64,000 nucleotides of DNA from Arthrobacter mobilis (GTDB lineage: Bacteria; Actinomycetota; Actinomycetes; Actinomycetales; Micrococcaceae): positions 21,464 to 85,463 of the forward strand of contig NZ_JAAZSQ010000020.1 of the NCBI RefSeq assembly GCF_012395835.1, read 5' to 3'. Below the pieces are notes generated by a model. The model was not told where the DNA came from. It worked only from the letters and a program-made list of their open reading frames with translations, and ran no database searches. How positions within the stretch are numbered: position 1 is the stretch's first letter; each line of letters starts with the position of its first letter. Shown piece by piece: positions 9,321-22,579 of this stretch. Both the position numbers and the translations under genes were made by a program.

Positions 9321-10070
9321 ATGACCAAGCGTGCAGTAGTGACCGGGGCAAGTTCGGGTATCGGCGCCGCCAGTGTGCGCGCCCTGTGCCGCAGCGGCTG
9401 GGAGGTCGCCGCCGTCGCCCGCAGGGCCCACCTGCTCGAGGACCTGGCCCGGGAAACCGGGGCAGTGCCGTTTGTCGCGGATGTGACCAACCAGGACGAC
9501 GTCGACCGCCTGGTGGCCGAGGTCCTCGCCGGCGGCGGCGTGGACGCGCTGGTGAACATCGCCGGCGGCGCCTTCGGCGTGGATACGGTCGCGGAGGGCA
9601 GCCTGGCCGACTGGGAAAAGATGTACGACGTCAACGTGCTCGGCACCCTGCGCATGCTCCAGGGCTTCCTGCCCGCGCTGCGGGACAACGGCGAAGGCTC
9701 GGTGCTGCTGCTGACCTCGACGGCGGGGCTGGTGGCCTACGAGGGCGGCGGAGGCTACGTCGCGGCCAAGTTCGCCGAGCACTCGATGGCCGCCACCCTG
9801 CGGCTGGAAGAAGCCGAGCACAATGTGCGCGTGATCGAGGTCGCCCCCGGACTGGTGCGCACCGAGGAATTCGCGCTCAACCGGCTGGGCGGGGACCAGC
9901 AGGCCGCGGAAAAGGTCTACGAAGGCGTGGAGAAGCCCCTGCTGGCCGAAGACGTGGCCGATGTGGTGGCGTATTCGCTGAACCTGCCGCACCACGTGAA
10001 CCTGGACCAGATCGTCATGCGCCCGGTGGCCCAGGCGGCCGCGCACAAGCTCATCCGCAGGAGTTCCTGA
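9321..10070 (+). CDS. short-chain dehydrogenase/reductase (SDR)
   Basis: A 249-residue NAD(P)-dependent oxidoreductase of the classical SDR type. The cofactor motif TGASSGIG is at about residues 8-15, the NIAGG structural motif near 81, the catalytic Ser in LLTSTAG near 138 and YxxxK as YVAAK near 151-155. The sequence resembles the YdfG/serine 3-dehydrogenase-like group, but the substrate cannot be read from sequence. ATG 9321 is chosen over TTG 9312. Confidence 0.92.
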   Translation: MTKRAVVTGASSGIGAASVRALCRSGWEVAAVARRAHLLEDLARETGAVPFVADVTNQDDVDRLVAEVLAGGGVDALVNIAGGAFGVDTVAEGSLADWEKMYDVNVLGTLRMLQGFLPALRDNGEGSVLLLTSTAGLVAYEGGGGYVAAKFAEHSMAATLRLEEAEHNVRVIEVAPGLVRTEEFALNRLGGDQQAAEKVYEGVEKPLLAEDVADVVAYSLNLPHHVNLDQIVMRPVAQAAAHKLIRRSS

Positions 10071-10121
10071 GCAGGCCTGTCCGCCGGCAAATGCAAGCCC
10101 GCCCGCTGCGCTAAACTGGAT

Positions 10122-10290
10122 CCAACGGCGTTGATCCGGCCATCACCGGGGAGCTTCCGGAAGAACGGCGCAAGCTCAGTAGAACCGGGCGGGCCTGCCC
10201 GTCACAGCAGAGAATGAGTGGCTGTCCCTGGCAGGCCCCGGCAACGGGACCGGCGGCGGGCGGCAAGTGAGGTGGTACCGCGGGTTCCGC
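10122..10290 (+). promoter_or_regulatory. T-box riboswitch controlling ileS (actinobacterial translational type)
   Basis: The ileS leader contains a short stem I with the isoleucine specifier ATC at 10142-10144 within CCATCACCGG, and the invariant T-box sequence GAGGTGGTACCGCGGG at 10269-10284, whose TGGT complements the 3' end of uncharged tRNA. No terminator with a U-run is seen between the T-box and the gene, which fits the actinobacterial class where the leader opens the ribosome site instead of preventing termination. TAAACT at 10112-10117 is a candidate -10 element, placing transcription start near 10124. Confidence 0.88.
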
Positions 10291-10392
10291 GCAGGCCGGC
10301 CGCAGCAGCACGCTGCAGGCAGCCGGCGCAGGGCACGTCCTCGCAGCAACAACCGCCCTTGCCCAGCAGCTTGTCTTTCCAGGATGACGCAC

Positions 10393-13673
<3,281 letters not shown>

Positions 13674-13677
<4 letters not shown>

Positions 13678-15086
13678 GCCAGGCTGAGGGGCGCATCATG
13701 AGCGATGAATTTGGCGTGGAAAGCGTCTATGCGGAACTGCTGGGCCGGGCGCCGGAGAACAAGATGGAACCCCGGATGGCTCCGCTGTTCCGGGCAATGG
13801 AGATCCTGGGCGAACCCAACAAGGCCTTCGCCAGCATCCACATCACCGGCACCAACGGCAAGACCTCGACGGCGCGGATGATTGACGCCGGGCTGCGGGC
13901 GCACGGCCTGCGCACCGGCCGCTACACCAGCCCGCACCTGACCAAGGTGACCGAGCGGATCAGCATCGACGGCGAGCCCGTGGCGGACGAGACCTTCGTG
14001 CGGATCTGGGACGAGATCCGTCCCTACCTTCAGATCGTGGACCAGGAACTCGAGGCCGCTGGCGAGCCCCGGCTGACGTACTTTGAGTGCATGACCATCC
14101 TGGCCATCGCCATCTTCGCCGACGAGCCGGTGGAAGTTGCGGTCATCGAGGTGGGCCTGGGCGGCATCACCGATGCCACCAACGTCATCGACGGGCAGGT
14201 GTCCGTGATCACCCCCATTTCGCTGGACCATACGGACCTGCTGGGGGAGACCACCGAGGACATTGCCTACGAGAAGGCAGGGATTATCAAGCCCGGCGGC
14301 TTCCTGGTCAGCGCCGCACAGCCGGTGGACGCGGCGCAGGTGCTGCTGGAGAAGGCCCGGGAACTCCGGGTGCCCTTCCGGTTCGAGGGCGTGGAATTCC
14401 ATGCCGAGTCCCGGCTGCTGGCCGTCGGCGGCCAGCAGGTGACCGTCTCCGGCCTGGCCGGGCGCTACGAGGACCTGCTGCTGCCGCTCTACGGCGCCCA
14501 CCAGGCGCAAAACGCGGCGGTGGCGGTGGCGGCGCTGGAAGCCTTCCTGGGCGGCGGCGAGAAGCCGCTGGACGTGGAAGTCCTGCGCGAGGCCTTCCGC
14601 ACCGTCACTTCGCCCGGACGGATCGAGGTGGTCCGTACCGCCCCGACGATCATTGTGGACGCGGCGCATAATCCGGACGGCATGCGGGTGAGCGCCGAGG
14701 CGATCACCGAGGCCTTCAACTTCACCAAGCTGGTGCCCGTGGTCGGCATCCTGCAGGAGAAGGATTCCGTGGGCGTGTTCGAGGCGCTGCGCTCACAGTT
14801 CGGAGACCTGGTGCAGGAAATCTGCGTGACCGCGTCCAATTCGCCGCGGGCGATCGACCCCGAGCAGCTGGCCGAGGACGCGGTCGCCGCAGGGTTCCCC
14901 GCCGACGCCGTGCACATCGAACCGCAGCTGGACGAGGCGGTGGTCTGGGCCGTGGAGCAGGCCGAAGCCAACAACGACCTGGCCGGCGGCGTGCTGATCA
15001 CCGGTTCCATCACGCTGGTGGCGGATGCGCGCATCCTGCTGGGAAAGCCGGACAAGCCGGGCAGCCCGGACATTATGGGGAACTAA
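13674..15086 (+). CDS. folC: bifunctional folylpolyglutamate synthase/dihydrofolate synthase
   Basis: Adds glutamate to folates and dihydropteroate. The 470-residue Mur-ligase-fold protein has the P-loop TGTNGKTST near residues 59-67, the [11 protein letters not shown] folate-binding stretch, and DAAHNPDG near residue 327. GTG 13674 overlaps the ileS stop (GTGA), indicating coupling; ATG 13698 is an alternative start. A DUF4233 gene follows after 3 bases, as is usual in actinobacteria. Confidence 0.96.
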
Positions 15087-15089
15087 GCC

Positions 15090-15533
15090 ATGGCACGACT
15101 GACCAAAGCACAGCGCGAATGGCGCCCGGACATGCCGAAAAAGCGGCGGTCCATCAAGGTGACTTTTGCCTCGACGGTGCTGTCGCTGGAGGCCTTCGTG
15201 GTCTTCTTCGGCACGCTGGTCGCCTTCGGCCTGCAGCGGGACAGCATCCCGCCGCAGCTGATCCTCGGGGCCGGGATGGTCCTGTCCCTGCTGCTGGTCC
15301 TGTGCTGCGCCCTGCTGCGCAAGCCGCTGGGCTACCGGCTCGGCTGGGTGCTGCAGCTGCTGATCATCGCCACCGGGTTCGTGGTGCCGATGATGTTCCT
15401 GGTCGGCGTTCTGTTCGCGCTGACCTGGTGGTACGGCATCGTGACGGGCGCCCGGATCGACAGGGAAAACAAGGAGCGCGACGCCGCGCAGGCCGAATGG
15501 GAACGCAACCACCCGGAGGCCACGGAGAAGTAG
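15090..15533 (+). CDS. DUF4233 membrane protein
   Basis: A 147-residue protein with four predicted hydrophobic segments (about residues 25-45, 55-73, 83-102, 105-122) and a basic, glutamate-rich cytoplasmic C-terminus (DRENKERDAAQAEWERN). It is the small membrane protein conserved between folC and ndk in actinobacteria. The start is 3 bases after folC. Function unknown. Confidence 0.9.
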   Translation: MARLTKAQREWRPDMPKKRRSIKVTFASTVLSLEAFVVFFGTLVAFGLQRDSIPPQLILGAGMVLSLLLVLCCALLRKPLGYRLGWVLQLLIIATGFVVPMMFLVGVLFALTWWYGIVTGARIDRENKERDAAQAEWERNHPEATEK

Positions 15534-15618
15534 GGTGGGGTGCGGGCGAAGCCGGCACCCCACCCTCTAAAGTGGGACAAGACTGTAGAAACCGTGAGGA
15601 AACCAGAGGAGCAACTAC

Positions 15619-16035
15619 GTGAGCGTTGAGCGCACACTCGTACTGATCAAGCCCGACGGCGTGGCACGCGGACTGACCGGCACGATCCTTTCCCGGGTGG
15701 AGGCCAAAGGCTACAAGCTGGTCGAGCTGAAGCTGGTCACCGCCACCCGCGAGCTGCTGGAACGGCACTACGAGGAACACATCGGCAAACCGTTCTACGA
15801 GCCGCTCGTGGAATTCATGCTCAGCGGCCCTACCGCCGCCGCCGTCTTCGAAGGCCAGCGCGTGATCGAGGGCTTCCGCTCGCTGGCCGGAACCACTGAA
15901 CCGACCGCAGCCGCCCCGGGCACCATCCGCGGCGACTTTGGCCGGGACTGGGGCCTGAAGGTGCAGCAGAACCTGGTGCACGGGTCGGATTCCCCGGAAT
16001 CGGCCGAGCGCGAAATCGCCATCTGGTTCAGCTGA
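15619..16035 (+). CDS. ndk: nucleoside diphosphate kinase
   Basis: Equalises nucleoside triphosphate pools by phosphohistidine transfer. The 138-residue product starts [16 protein letters not shown] and has the active-site histidine in [16 protein letters not shown] near residue 119. GTG 15619 follows AGAGGAGCAACTAC. It is the last gene of the ileS-folC-DUF4233-ndk cluster and is closed by a long perfect hairpin. Confidence 0.98.
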   Translation: MSVERTLVLIKPDGVARGLTGTILSRVEAKGYKLVELKLVTATRELLERHYEEHIGKPFYEPLVEFMLSGPTAAAVFEGQRVIEGFRSLAGTTEPTAAAPGTIRGDFGRDWGLKVQQNLVHGSDSPESAEREIAIWFS

Positions 16036-16066
16036 AATTCCACCCCTGCTCCGGCATGGAACGCAG

Positions 16067-16108
16067 AAGGCCCGGGAAGGCATCCGACTGGATGCCTTCC
16101 CGGGCCTT
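16067..16108. terminator. perfect 18-bp hairpin after ndk, no U-run
   Basis: AAGGCCCGGGAAGGCATC (16067-16084) and its exact complement (16091-16108) enclose a 6-base loop. There is no T-tract on either side, a common feature of GC-rich actinobacterial terminators. Confidence 0.7.
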
Positions 16109-16192
16109 GCGGTAGTGGGCCCAGCGGGAGGTTCCCGGTACTCGGTCACCAGCGATCTTCCGTTGATGCACCAGGACCAGCCGCGTTACTGA

Positions 16193-16276
16193 TCAAATTG
16201 CAGAAACGATCCATATGATGAGTGCTATTGCTAGCAGCACGCCGACAATGGTCCAAACGAGATTACTGCCTCGCAT
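16193..16276 (-). CDS. 27-residue single-span membrane mini-protein
   Basis: A short reading frame on the minus strand encodes MRGSNLVWTIVGVLLAIAL and then IIWIVSAI, one hydrophobic helix with a short charged N-terminus. ATG 16276 is preceded by GGAG with a 6-base spacer; an in-frame ATG at 16288 would add MEQE and is too close to its own GGAG. It lies downstream of the VKOR gene on the same strand with nothing else in the gap. Many actinobacteria encode such tiny hydrophobic proteins, usually unannotated. Function unknown. Confidence 0.6.
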   Translation of the reverse strand: MRGSNLVWTIVGVLLAIALIIWIVSAI

Positions 16277-16449
16277 TTCTTGCTCCATTCTCTCCAGTAC
16301 CGCGATCCCTGGCGCAGGTTCCCGCCAGTCCTGCTATTCGGTCCATAGCTGGAGACAGCAGGCTACCAGCCCTGCCGGCGCGCCGTCGCTAGTCAGAAAA
16401 TGAAAAGGCCTGCGGACGTGCGGATGTATCCGCGGGACCCGGGTGGCGG

Positions 16450-17100
16450 TCAGACGCCGATAAAGGCGTTCAGGAAGCGGAAGAAGACGCTGGCCGCCGT
16501 CGCAATCCACAGCAGCACGATAATGGTCCAGGACCAGCTGGTGAAGAACCGGACGAACGCGGCCGGGGCCTTGATCACGCCGTGGGCCAGGTTCCGGGCC
16601 GTCAGCTGGATGAACATCGGGATCATCATCGCCCAGACGCCCATGCAGTACAGGCACAGGATGTAGATATCGAAGAGCGCCTGGCTCCACAGCCAGACCA
16701 CGAAGACGAACCCCAGGGTCACACCTGCCTGCAGGCCGATCCAGTACCAGCGGCGGAACTGTGCCCCGGCCAGCATGACCATTGCCGTGGTGATCGGAAC
16801 GGCGAACGCCACGATGCCGATCAGGGGGTTGGGGAAGCCGAACAGCGAGGCCTGCCAGTGCTCGAAAACCTTGCCGCAGGAGATCCACGGGTTGATGTCG
16901 CAGCTGGTGACGTGGGCCGGATTCCTGTAGACCTCAAGCCGCTCCAGGACCAGGATGGCGGACATCACCCAGCCCACCACGCCGGTCGCCAGCAGGAGCC
17001 ACGCAAAGGGAGCCTGCCTCAGATGGGAAGCCTGGGCCGCGCTCCGGACACCGCCGGCAGGTACTGCGGCGGATTCCTCGGTAACAGTGTTGTTGTTCAC
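16450..17100 (-). CDS. vitamin K epoxide reductase (VKOR) family membrane protein
   Basis: Quinone-linked membrane enzyme that re-oxidises thiol oxidases to drive disulfide formation outside the membrane. The 216-residue product has the loop cysteine pair in SCDINPWISCG (about residues 66-74), the redox CLYC motif (about 149-152), and four to five hydrophobic helices. GTG 17100 is preferred because CAGGAGACC sits directly before it; ATG 17115 has no ribosome site. A partner DsbA-like protein is not adjacent. It is transcribed divergently from rne. Confidence 0.92.
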   Translation of the reverse strand: MNNNTVTEESAAVPAGGVRSAAQASHLRQAPFAWLLLATGVVGWVMSAILVLERLEVYRNPAHVTSCDINPWISCGKVFEHWQASLFGFPNPLIGIVAFAVPITTAMVMLAGAQFRRWYWIGLQAGVTLGFVFVVWLWSQALFDIYILCLYCMGVWAMMIPMFIQLTARNLAHGVIKAPAAFVRFFTSWSWTIIVLLWIATAASVFFRFLNAFIGV

Positions 17101-17524
17101 CGGTCTCCTGATCATCGACTGTCGGTAGGCACGATTTTACCGCGTGGGGAAGTTGCGAATGATAACCAAATACCGGCCGGTGTGAGAGAATGGGTCTTGG
17201 CTGGCAATGGACCCACATTCCATTGCCGGTCCAGCGACAGGCTTCCGGTGCTGCCGGCGATGCTTCTCGATACGGTGCCCATCACCCGGATGGGTACACA
17301 GGGAATCCGCGTGGCAGCCCTACCGATGAAGAGAATATATGCGGTAGTTAGGAAACGCGCCGCTGGTCCCCGGGTGTGCCGCGCCCCACTGCTGGCGCGA
17401 ACCCGGGTGATACCGATACGACTTCCGGTGACGGGTGGCCCCAGGGCCCGAAGGATAACCGGCTACTCGCCCCCGAGGGCGCCGGGATGTGGCCGGTGCC
17501 GCAAGGGCTGGAGCGCAGTGATAA
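17101..17524. other. divergent intergenic region between the VKOR gene and rne
   Basis: 424 bases upstream of both genes. It must carry both promoters and the long rne leader. I see GC-rich inverted repeats, but no feature I can name and no convincing ORF. Confidence 0.5.
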
Positions 17525-20500
17525 ATGGATAACGAACAGCTGAATCCGGCAGTAACAGACGTCGAAACCGAAGCGGTGGAAGCCCCCGCCAAGAAGCCCG
17601 CCCGCCCGCGCCGCCACAAGGCCGCCGAGCCGGCCGAAGCCGGCGGACCCACCCAGACCGCCATCCCGGGTATTCCGGAAGGCGATGCCCCGGCCGGGCA
17701 GGTGCAGCAGGAAGCCGTGCCGGCCAAGCCCCGGACGCGCCGCACCCGCAAGACTGCGGTGCCGGCAGCCAAAGAGGCACCCGCCGGCAGCCCGGCAGAG
17801 GCAGCAGCCCCGGCGCTTGCCCAGCCGGAAACCCAACCCGAAGCCGTGGCCGTCGACGGCGCTGCAGCGGCCGCTGTGAGCGGGCAGGCTGGTGAAGCCA
17901 CCGAAGCCGCGCCCAAGGCCAGGACGCCGCGCCGCCGCAAGAGCGCGGCGAAACCCGCCGAGGAGCAGCCCGCCGGATCCGCGGCTGGAGCCCCTGCGGA
18001 AAGCCCGGCCGCTGCCGCGCCGGAAGCGGCAGCCGAAGCAGCCGAAGCCGGGGAAACACCCGCGCCGGACGCCGCTGAAGCCGGCGCCGTTGTGGAGGCC
18101 GCCGGCCAGGCGGCTGCCGAGGCCGAGGCTGCCCCGGCAGCGGAAGAACCTGCCGGAGCGGAAGCCGCAGGCACCGGCGCGGCGACTGCCGCCGAGGAGG
18201 AGCCGGCCGCAGCCGAAGCTGCCCCCGCGGACGAGGAACCGGCCGCAGCGGAGGCTGCCCCCGCCGAGGACGGCGCCGCAGTACGCTCCCCGTTCGTCGT
18301 GCCCGATTCGCCGGTCTCCCTGCTCTTCCACGCCCCGGATCTTTCCGCCATCACCGCGGCCCGCCCCGAGGCGCAGCCGGTCGAAGCGGAGTACGACGAA
18401 GAGGAAGAAGAGGAGGCCGGACGGCGCCGCAGCCGGCGCAGCCGCCGCGGCCGGAGCCGGACCCGCGGCGAAGCCGCCGGAACCGAGCCGGCAGAGACCG
18501 CCGGGCCTGCCGAAGAGGAAGCGGCCGAAACCGCCGAGGCCACCGACGGGGTGGTCTCCCGCCGTCGTCGCCGGCGGCGCCGTGGCGACCAGGACTTGGA
18601 GCTGTCCGGGGGACTGGACGACGATCCGCCCAACACCATTACCCGGGTCCGGGCACCGCGCCAGGCCGCCGAAACCGCCCCGAGCAACAAGGTTGCCTCC
18701 GTGAAGGGGTCCACCCGGCTGGAAGCCAAGCGCCAGCGCCGCCGCGAATCCCGGGAGTCCGGCCGCCGCCGGCAGGTGATCACCGAGGCCGAGTTCCTGG
18801 CCCGGCGCGAATCCGTGGACCGCCAGATGGTGGTCCGCCAGCGCGACGAGCGGATCCAGATCGCCGTCCTCGAGGACGGTGTGCTGGCCGAGCATTTCGT
18901 TTCCAAGACCCAGCAGGATTCGCTGATCGGCAATGTCTACCTGGGCAAGGTCCAGAATGTGCTGCCCAGCATGGAAGCGGCCTTCATCGACATCGGGCGC
19001 GGCCGGAACGCCGTGCTCTACGCCGGCGAAGTCAACTGGGATGCGGCCCACCTGGACGGGCAGCCGCGGCGCATCGAACTGGCCCTGAAGTCCGGGGACT
19101 CGGTGCTGGTGCAGGTCACCAAGGACCCGGTGGGACACAAGGGTGCGCGGCTGACCAGCCAGATTTCGCTGCCCGGACGCTTCCTGGTCTATGTGCCGGG
19201 CGGCTCCATGACCGGGATTTCCCGGAAGCTCCCGGACGTGGAGCGCAACCGGCTGAAGAAGATCCTCAAGGAGCATGTGCCCGACGGCGCCGGCGTGATC
19301 GTCCGTACCGCCGCCGAGGGCGCGAGCGAGGAAGAGTTGATGAACGACATCAACCGCCTGCGCGCCCAGTGGGAAGCGATCGAGAACCAGGCTGCCTCCA
19401 CCAAGACGCTGGCTCCGGAACTGCTCTATGCCGAACCGGACCTGACCATCAAGGTGGTCCGTGATGTCTTCAACGAGGACTTCTCCAAGCTGATCGTCTC
19501 CGGCGATGAGGCGTGGGACACCATCGAGGCGTACGTGACCTACGTGGCTCCGGACCTGGTGGACCGGCTCGAGAAGTGGTCGTCCGAGGAAGACATCTTC
19601 GCCGCCAACCGGATCGACGAGCAGATCCACAAGGCACTGGAGCGGAAGGTCTTCCTGCCGTCCGGCGGCTCGCTGGTGATCGACCGCACCGAGGCGATGA
19701 CCGTGGTGGACGTCAACACCGGCAAGTTCACCGGCTCCGGCGGAAACCTTGAGGAAACCGTCACCAAGAACAACCTCGAGGCCGCCGAAGAGGTGGTCCG
19801 CCAGCTGCGGCTGCGCGACATCGGCGGCATCATCGTGATCGACTTCATCGACATGGTGCTGGAGTCCAACCGCGACCTGGTGCTCCGGCGCCTGGTCGAA
19901 TGTCTGGGCCGGGACCGGACCAAGCACCAGGTGGCCGAAGTGACCTCGCTGGGCCTGGTCCAGATGACCCGCAAACGCATGGGTACAGGACTGCTGGAAG
20001 TCTTCGGCGAGCAGTGTGAGCACTGCGGCGGCCGCGGCGTGGTCACGCACGAGGAGCCGGTGGAGCACCGCCGGGCGGCCGTTGCCGCCGAGCACCACCA
20101 GCACCAGCTGCGCGAGAAGCAGATCCGGGTGGAGAAGCCGTCGCGCAGCGAGAAGCGGCGCAGCCGCGGACAGGACCAGCCGGACCAGCAGACCGCCGAG
20201 GCGCAGCAGCACGAGGAAGCCGAGCGCCAGGCCAAGGCCCGGGCCGCGTTGGCCAATATCGCCGCCGCAGCCCATGCCGCCCATGAGGCCGAGGAGCATG
20301 CCGCCCATGAGGCGGCCGAACGTGCCGCCGCTGCATCCGCCGGTCCGGATGCCGGCGCGGGCACGGCCGCGGACACCGGTTCCGCCGTGCTGACCATCAA
20401 CGGCGAGCAGGTGGCCCTTCCGCGCGCCGAGCATTCCCCGGCGGCCGCCGTGGAGGAGCCGGCCCTGACCTTGGAGAGCCTGACCGAGGCTTTCAACCGG

Positions 20501-20821
20501 GTGGCACCCGCCCAGGCCGAAACCGGCAGCGCGACCCGGGGCAGCGCCGTCGGCGAGACCGCGGAAGCCGCGCTCTCCGGTCACACCGGCCGGCGCCGCG
20601 GACGCCGGCACCGCTCCGCCAGCCGGGCTCAGGGCGCGGCCAACGAGAGCGCCGTCGAACAGGCCTCCGGGCCTGCCGTGGAGGAACGCCCCGCCGGGCA
20701 TTCCTTCACCGCACAGGCACCTGCTGCGCCCGCTCCCGCGGAGCAGGCCGCCAAGGAGCCAGGCAAGGCCAAGCAGGCTCCGATCATCCTCGGCGTTGGG
20801 GTTCCGGCCTCGGAGCTCTAG
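17525..20821 (+). CDS. rne: ribonuclease E/G family endoribonuclease with long disordered extensions
   Basis: Main RNA-processing endonuclease of the cell. The 1098-residue product has an Ala/Glu/Pro-rich N-terminal extension of about 430 residues with Arg-rich patches, an S1-type RNA-binding domain (IGNVYLGKVQNVLPSMEAAF, about 465-485), the catalytic DNase I-like domain with the metal-binding aspartates in VVDVNTGKF (about 727) and VIDFIDMV (about 771), the Zn-link CEHCGG (about 830), and a further low-complexity C-terminal tail of about 260 residues. This layout, with the catalytic core in the middle, is typical of actinobacterial RNase E. The tails probably bind RNA and partner enzymes. 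Confidence 0.95.
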   Translation: MDNEQLNPAVTDVETEAVEAPAKKPARPRRHKAAEPAEAGGPTQTAIPGIPEGDAPAGQVQQEAVPAKPRTRRTRKTAVPAAKEAPAGSPAEAAAPALAQPETQPEAVAVDGAAAAAVSGQAGEATEAAPKARTPRRRKSAAKPAEEQPAGSAAGAPAESPAAAAPEAAAEAAEAGETPAPDAAEAGAVVEAAGQAAAEAEAAPAAEEPAGAEAAGTGAATAAEEEPAAAEAAPADEEPAAAEAAPAEDGAAVRSPFVVPDSPVSLLFHAPDLSAITAARPEAQPVEAEYDEEEEEEAGRRRSRRSRRGRSRTRGEAAGTEPAETAGPAEEEAAETAEATDGVVSRRRRRRRRGDQDLELSGGLDDDPPNTITRVRAPRQAAETAPSNKVASVKGSTRLEAKRQRRRESRESGRRRQVITEAEFLARRESVDRQMVVRQRDERIQIAVLEDGVLAEHFVSKTQQDSLIGNVYLGKVQNVLPSMEAAFIDIGRGRNAVLYAGEVNWDAAHLDGQPRRIELALKSGDSVLVQVTKDPVGHKGARLTSQISLPGRFLVYVPGGSMTGISRKLPDVERNRLKKILKEHVPDGAGVIVRTAAEGASEEELMNDINRLRAQWEAIENQAASTKTLAPELLYAEPDLTIKVVRDVFNEDFSKLIVSGDEAWDTIEAYVTYVAPDLVDRLEKWSSEEDIFAANRIDEQIHKALERKVFLPSGGSLVIDRTEAMTVVDVNTGKFTGSGGNLEETVTKNNLEAAEEVVRQLRLRDIGGIIVIDFIDMVLESNRDLVLRRLVECLGRDRTKHQVAEVTSLGLVQMTRKRMGTGLLEVFGEQCEHCGGRGVVTHEEPVEHRRAAVAAEHHQHQLREKQIRVEKPSRSEKRRSRGQDQPDQQTAEAQQHEEAERQAKARAALANIAAAAHAAHEAEEHAAHEAAERAAAASAGPDAGAGTAADTGSAVLTINGEQVALPRAEHSPAAAVEEPALTLESLTEAFNRVAPAQAETGSATRGSAVGETAEAALSGHTGRRRGRRHRSASRAQGAANESAVEQASGPAVEERPAGHSFTAQAPAAPAPAEQAAKEPGKAKQAPIILGVGVPASEL

Positions 20822-20846
20822 GGCAGGAAGCCGGCAACGGCCGGCA

Positions 20847-20899
20847 GGACAACGGCCCGGGGCCGCCGCAGCAACTGCGGCGGCCCCGGGCCGTTGTCC
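20847..20899. terminator. perfect 25-bp hairpin after rne, no U-run
   Basis: Arms at 20847-20871 and 20875-20899 are fully complementary around a 3-base loop (CAA). It sits between convergent rne and the small minus-strand gene, so it can stop both. Confidence 0.75.
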
Positions 20900-20923
20900 T
20901 CGACCCTTGCTGCGGGTGGACGG

Positions 20924-21127
20924 TCAGGTCTCTCTGGTCAGGGTGCGGTAATGGGACGCCGACGGGTGGTAGCGGCGGATGATCTCGACCGGCGTCAGCT
21001 TGGCGAGGACCTCCTCGGCAGTCGACCGGTCGAGGAACGGGTAGGCGACGCGGGCGGCGTGGTCAAGGATCGAGGCCCGACCGTCGGGCTCGTCGACGAT
21101 CTCGAAGCGAGGGCGGCGGTCGCTCAC
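20924..21127 (-). CDS. hypothetical 67-residue protein
   Basis: Reads MSDRRPRFEIVDEPDGRA, then a stretch with SILDHAARVAYPFLDRST and ends RRYHPSASHYRTLTRET. The GTG start at 21127 is preceded by AAGGAAAG at a good distance. It has a mixed-charge, non-repetitive composition, unlike a shadow frame. No domain is recognised. Confidence 0.6.
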   Translation of the reverse strand: MSDRRPRFEIVDEPDGRASILDHAARVAYPFLDRSTAEEVLAKLTPVEIIRRYHPSASHYRTLTRET

Positions 21128-21630
21128 GGCTTCTTTCCTTGAGTTGGCGCATCCATTGCCGAACCTTGCGGGCTTATCGTGCGGTAGCAGTCGGACGTCA
21201 CGTCGTCGACGTAGACGCGCTGGGGCGGACCCCGATCAGCTGGGTGAGGGCCGGATCCGGGTCGCTCGGCTGCTCCCGGACGGTGCAGGTCACGGCCCGG
21301 GTCTGTGGATAACGACGGTAGCGGTCACGCCCGTCAGCGCGGCGGCCGGAAGTCCTCTCATGGGAGGAACGCTTTCCCAGGTGCCTGGATGACCTGGAAG
21401 GTAGCCGGGGCCGGCGGGCTGTTCAAATCTTTCTGTGGTGACGTTGGTGACACAAATGACGCTACTCCACATCTGCCCCAACCGCGGAGGACCCGAGGAC
21501 AAATACGGAAGGCATCATGTCCGCCGCCAGCGTCCCCGCCCGGCCCTTCGGCAACGGCCAGGGCAGGACAGCGGCCGGAGCTGCGCAACAATGCGGCGGC
21601 CGCGGGCCGTTGCGGTAGTCTGAACCCAGT
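21128..21630. other. 503-base gap before the TPP riboswitch
   Basis: No convincing gene on either strand. TAGTCT at 21616-21621 could be the -10 element for the thiM transcript. The rest may be decayed sequence; I recognised nothing in it. Confidence 0.4.
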
Positions 21631-21711
21631 GACACGGGGTGCTGGCCGTCGGGCGCAGCTGAGATGAATACCCGTTGAACCTGATCTAGTTAGGACTAGC
21701 GAAGGGATGTC
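21631..21711 (+). promoter_or_regulatory. TPP riboswitch (THI element)
   Basis: Contains the conserved ACACGGGGTGC (21632-21642), GCTGAGATGAATACCCG (21658-21674), TTGAACCTGATCTAGTTAG (21675-21693) and GCGAAGGGATGTC at the 3' side. Binding of thiamine pyrophosphate should sequester the AAGGGAT ribosome site of thiM, whose start is 5 bases beyond the element, so control is probably at translation. Confidence 0.95.
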
Positions 21712-21715
21712 GCGG

Positions 21716-22579
21716 ATGGCTATTCGCTACACACCAGAGGACTGTGCCCGGCTGCTGGAGGCGGTCCGGACCCGGCAGCCGCTCATCCAGTGCCTCACCA
21801 ATGCCGTGGTCACGAACTTCACCGCCAACGTGCTGCTGGCCGTCGGCGCAGCCCCCGCCATGGTGGACATTCCCGGCGAAGCCGCCGAGTTCGCCCCGGT
21901 TGCCTCGGGGGTGCTGGTCAACCTGGGTACGCCTGCGGCTTCCCAGCGCACCGCCATGCTCGAGGCCGCCGGTGCAGCCCGGGCCGCCGGCACCCCCTGG
22001 GTCCTGGACCCTGTGGCCGTCGGTGCCCTCTCGGTCCGCACCGCGGCGGCGCAGGAGCTGGCGGGGATGGGCCCGGCCATCATCCGCGGCAACGCCTCGG
22101 AGATCCTGGCCCTGGCCGGCAGCGGTGCCGGCGGCCGGGGTGTGGACGCCACTGACAGCCCTGCCGCTGCGGCAGGCGCGGCCCGGCAGCTGGCCGGGGA
22201 CACCGGAGCGGCGGTGGCCGTGTCGGGCGCCCGGGATCTGGTTTTCGGCCCCGGCGGCCTGCGGACCTGCCTCGGCATCGACAACGGCGACGTGCTGCTG
22301 ACCCGGGTGACCGGCGGCGGCTGCGCGCTCGGGGCCGTGATGGCAGCCTTCAGCGCCGTAACGTCCGACGCCGTCCTAGCCGCCGCCGCGGCCACCGGCA
22401 CCTACACCGTCGCCGCCGAACGGGCGGCCCGGCTGGCATCCGGCCCGGGCAGCTTCGCGCCCGCCTTCCTCGACGAACTGGCCTCCGTGACGCCGGCGGA
22501 CATCGCCGCCTCGCTGCGTCTGGCGGCGCTGGACCCGGACGGGCTGGAGCAAGCGCCGCAGCCGGAAGCAGCGCGCTGA
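21716..22579 (+). CDS. thiM: hydroxyethylthiazole kinase
   Basis: Salvages the thiazole half of thiamine. The 287-residue product starts [19 protein letters not shown] and has [28 protein letters not shown] and [18 protein letters not shown] with the catalytic Cys in GGGC near residue 203. ATG 21716 is chosen because AAGGGAT is 7 bases upstream; ATG 21707 lies inside the riboswitch. The stop overlaps the thiE start (ATGA). Confidence 0.95.
   Translation: MAIRYTPEDCARLLEAVRTRQPLIQCLTNAVVTNFTANVLLAVGAAPAMVDIPGEAAEFAPVASGVLVNLGTPAASQRTAMLEAAGAARAAGTPWVLDPVAVGALSVRTAAAQELAGMGPAIIRGNASEILALAGSGAGGRGVDATDSPAAAAGAARQLAGDTGAAVAVSGARDLVFGPGGLRTCLGIDNGDVLLTRVTGGGCALGAVMAAFSAVTSDAVLAAAAATGTYTVAAERAARLASGPGSFAPAFLDELASVTPADIAASLRLAALDPDGLEQAPQPEAAR

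Noticed and set aside
17320..20701. Very long minus-strand frames (537 and 1117 codons) opposite rne
   Set aside because: Low-complexity antisense of the Ala/Glu-rich RNase E tails; the plus strand contains the clear S1 and catalytic motifs.
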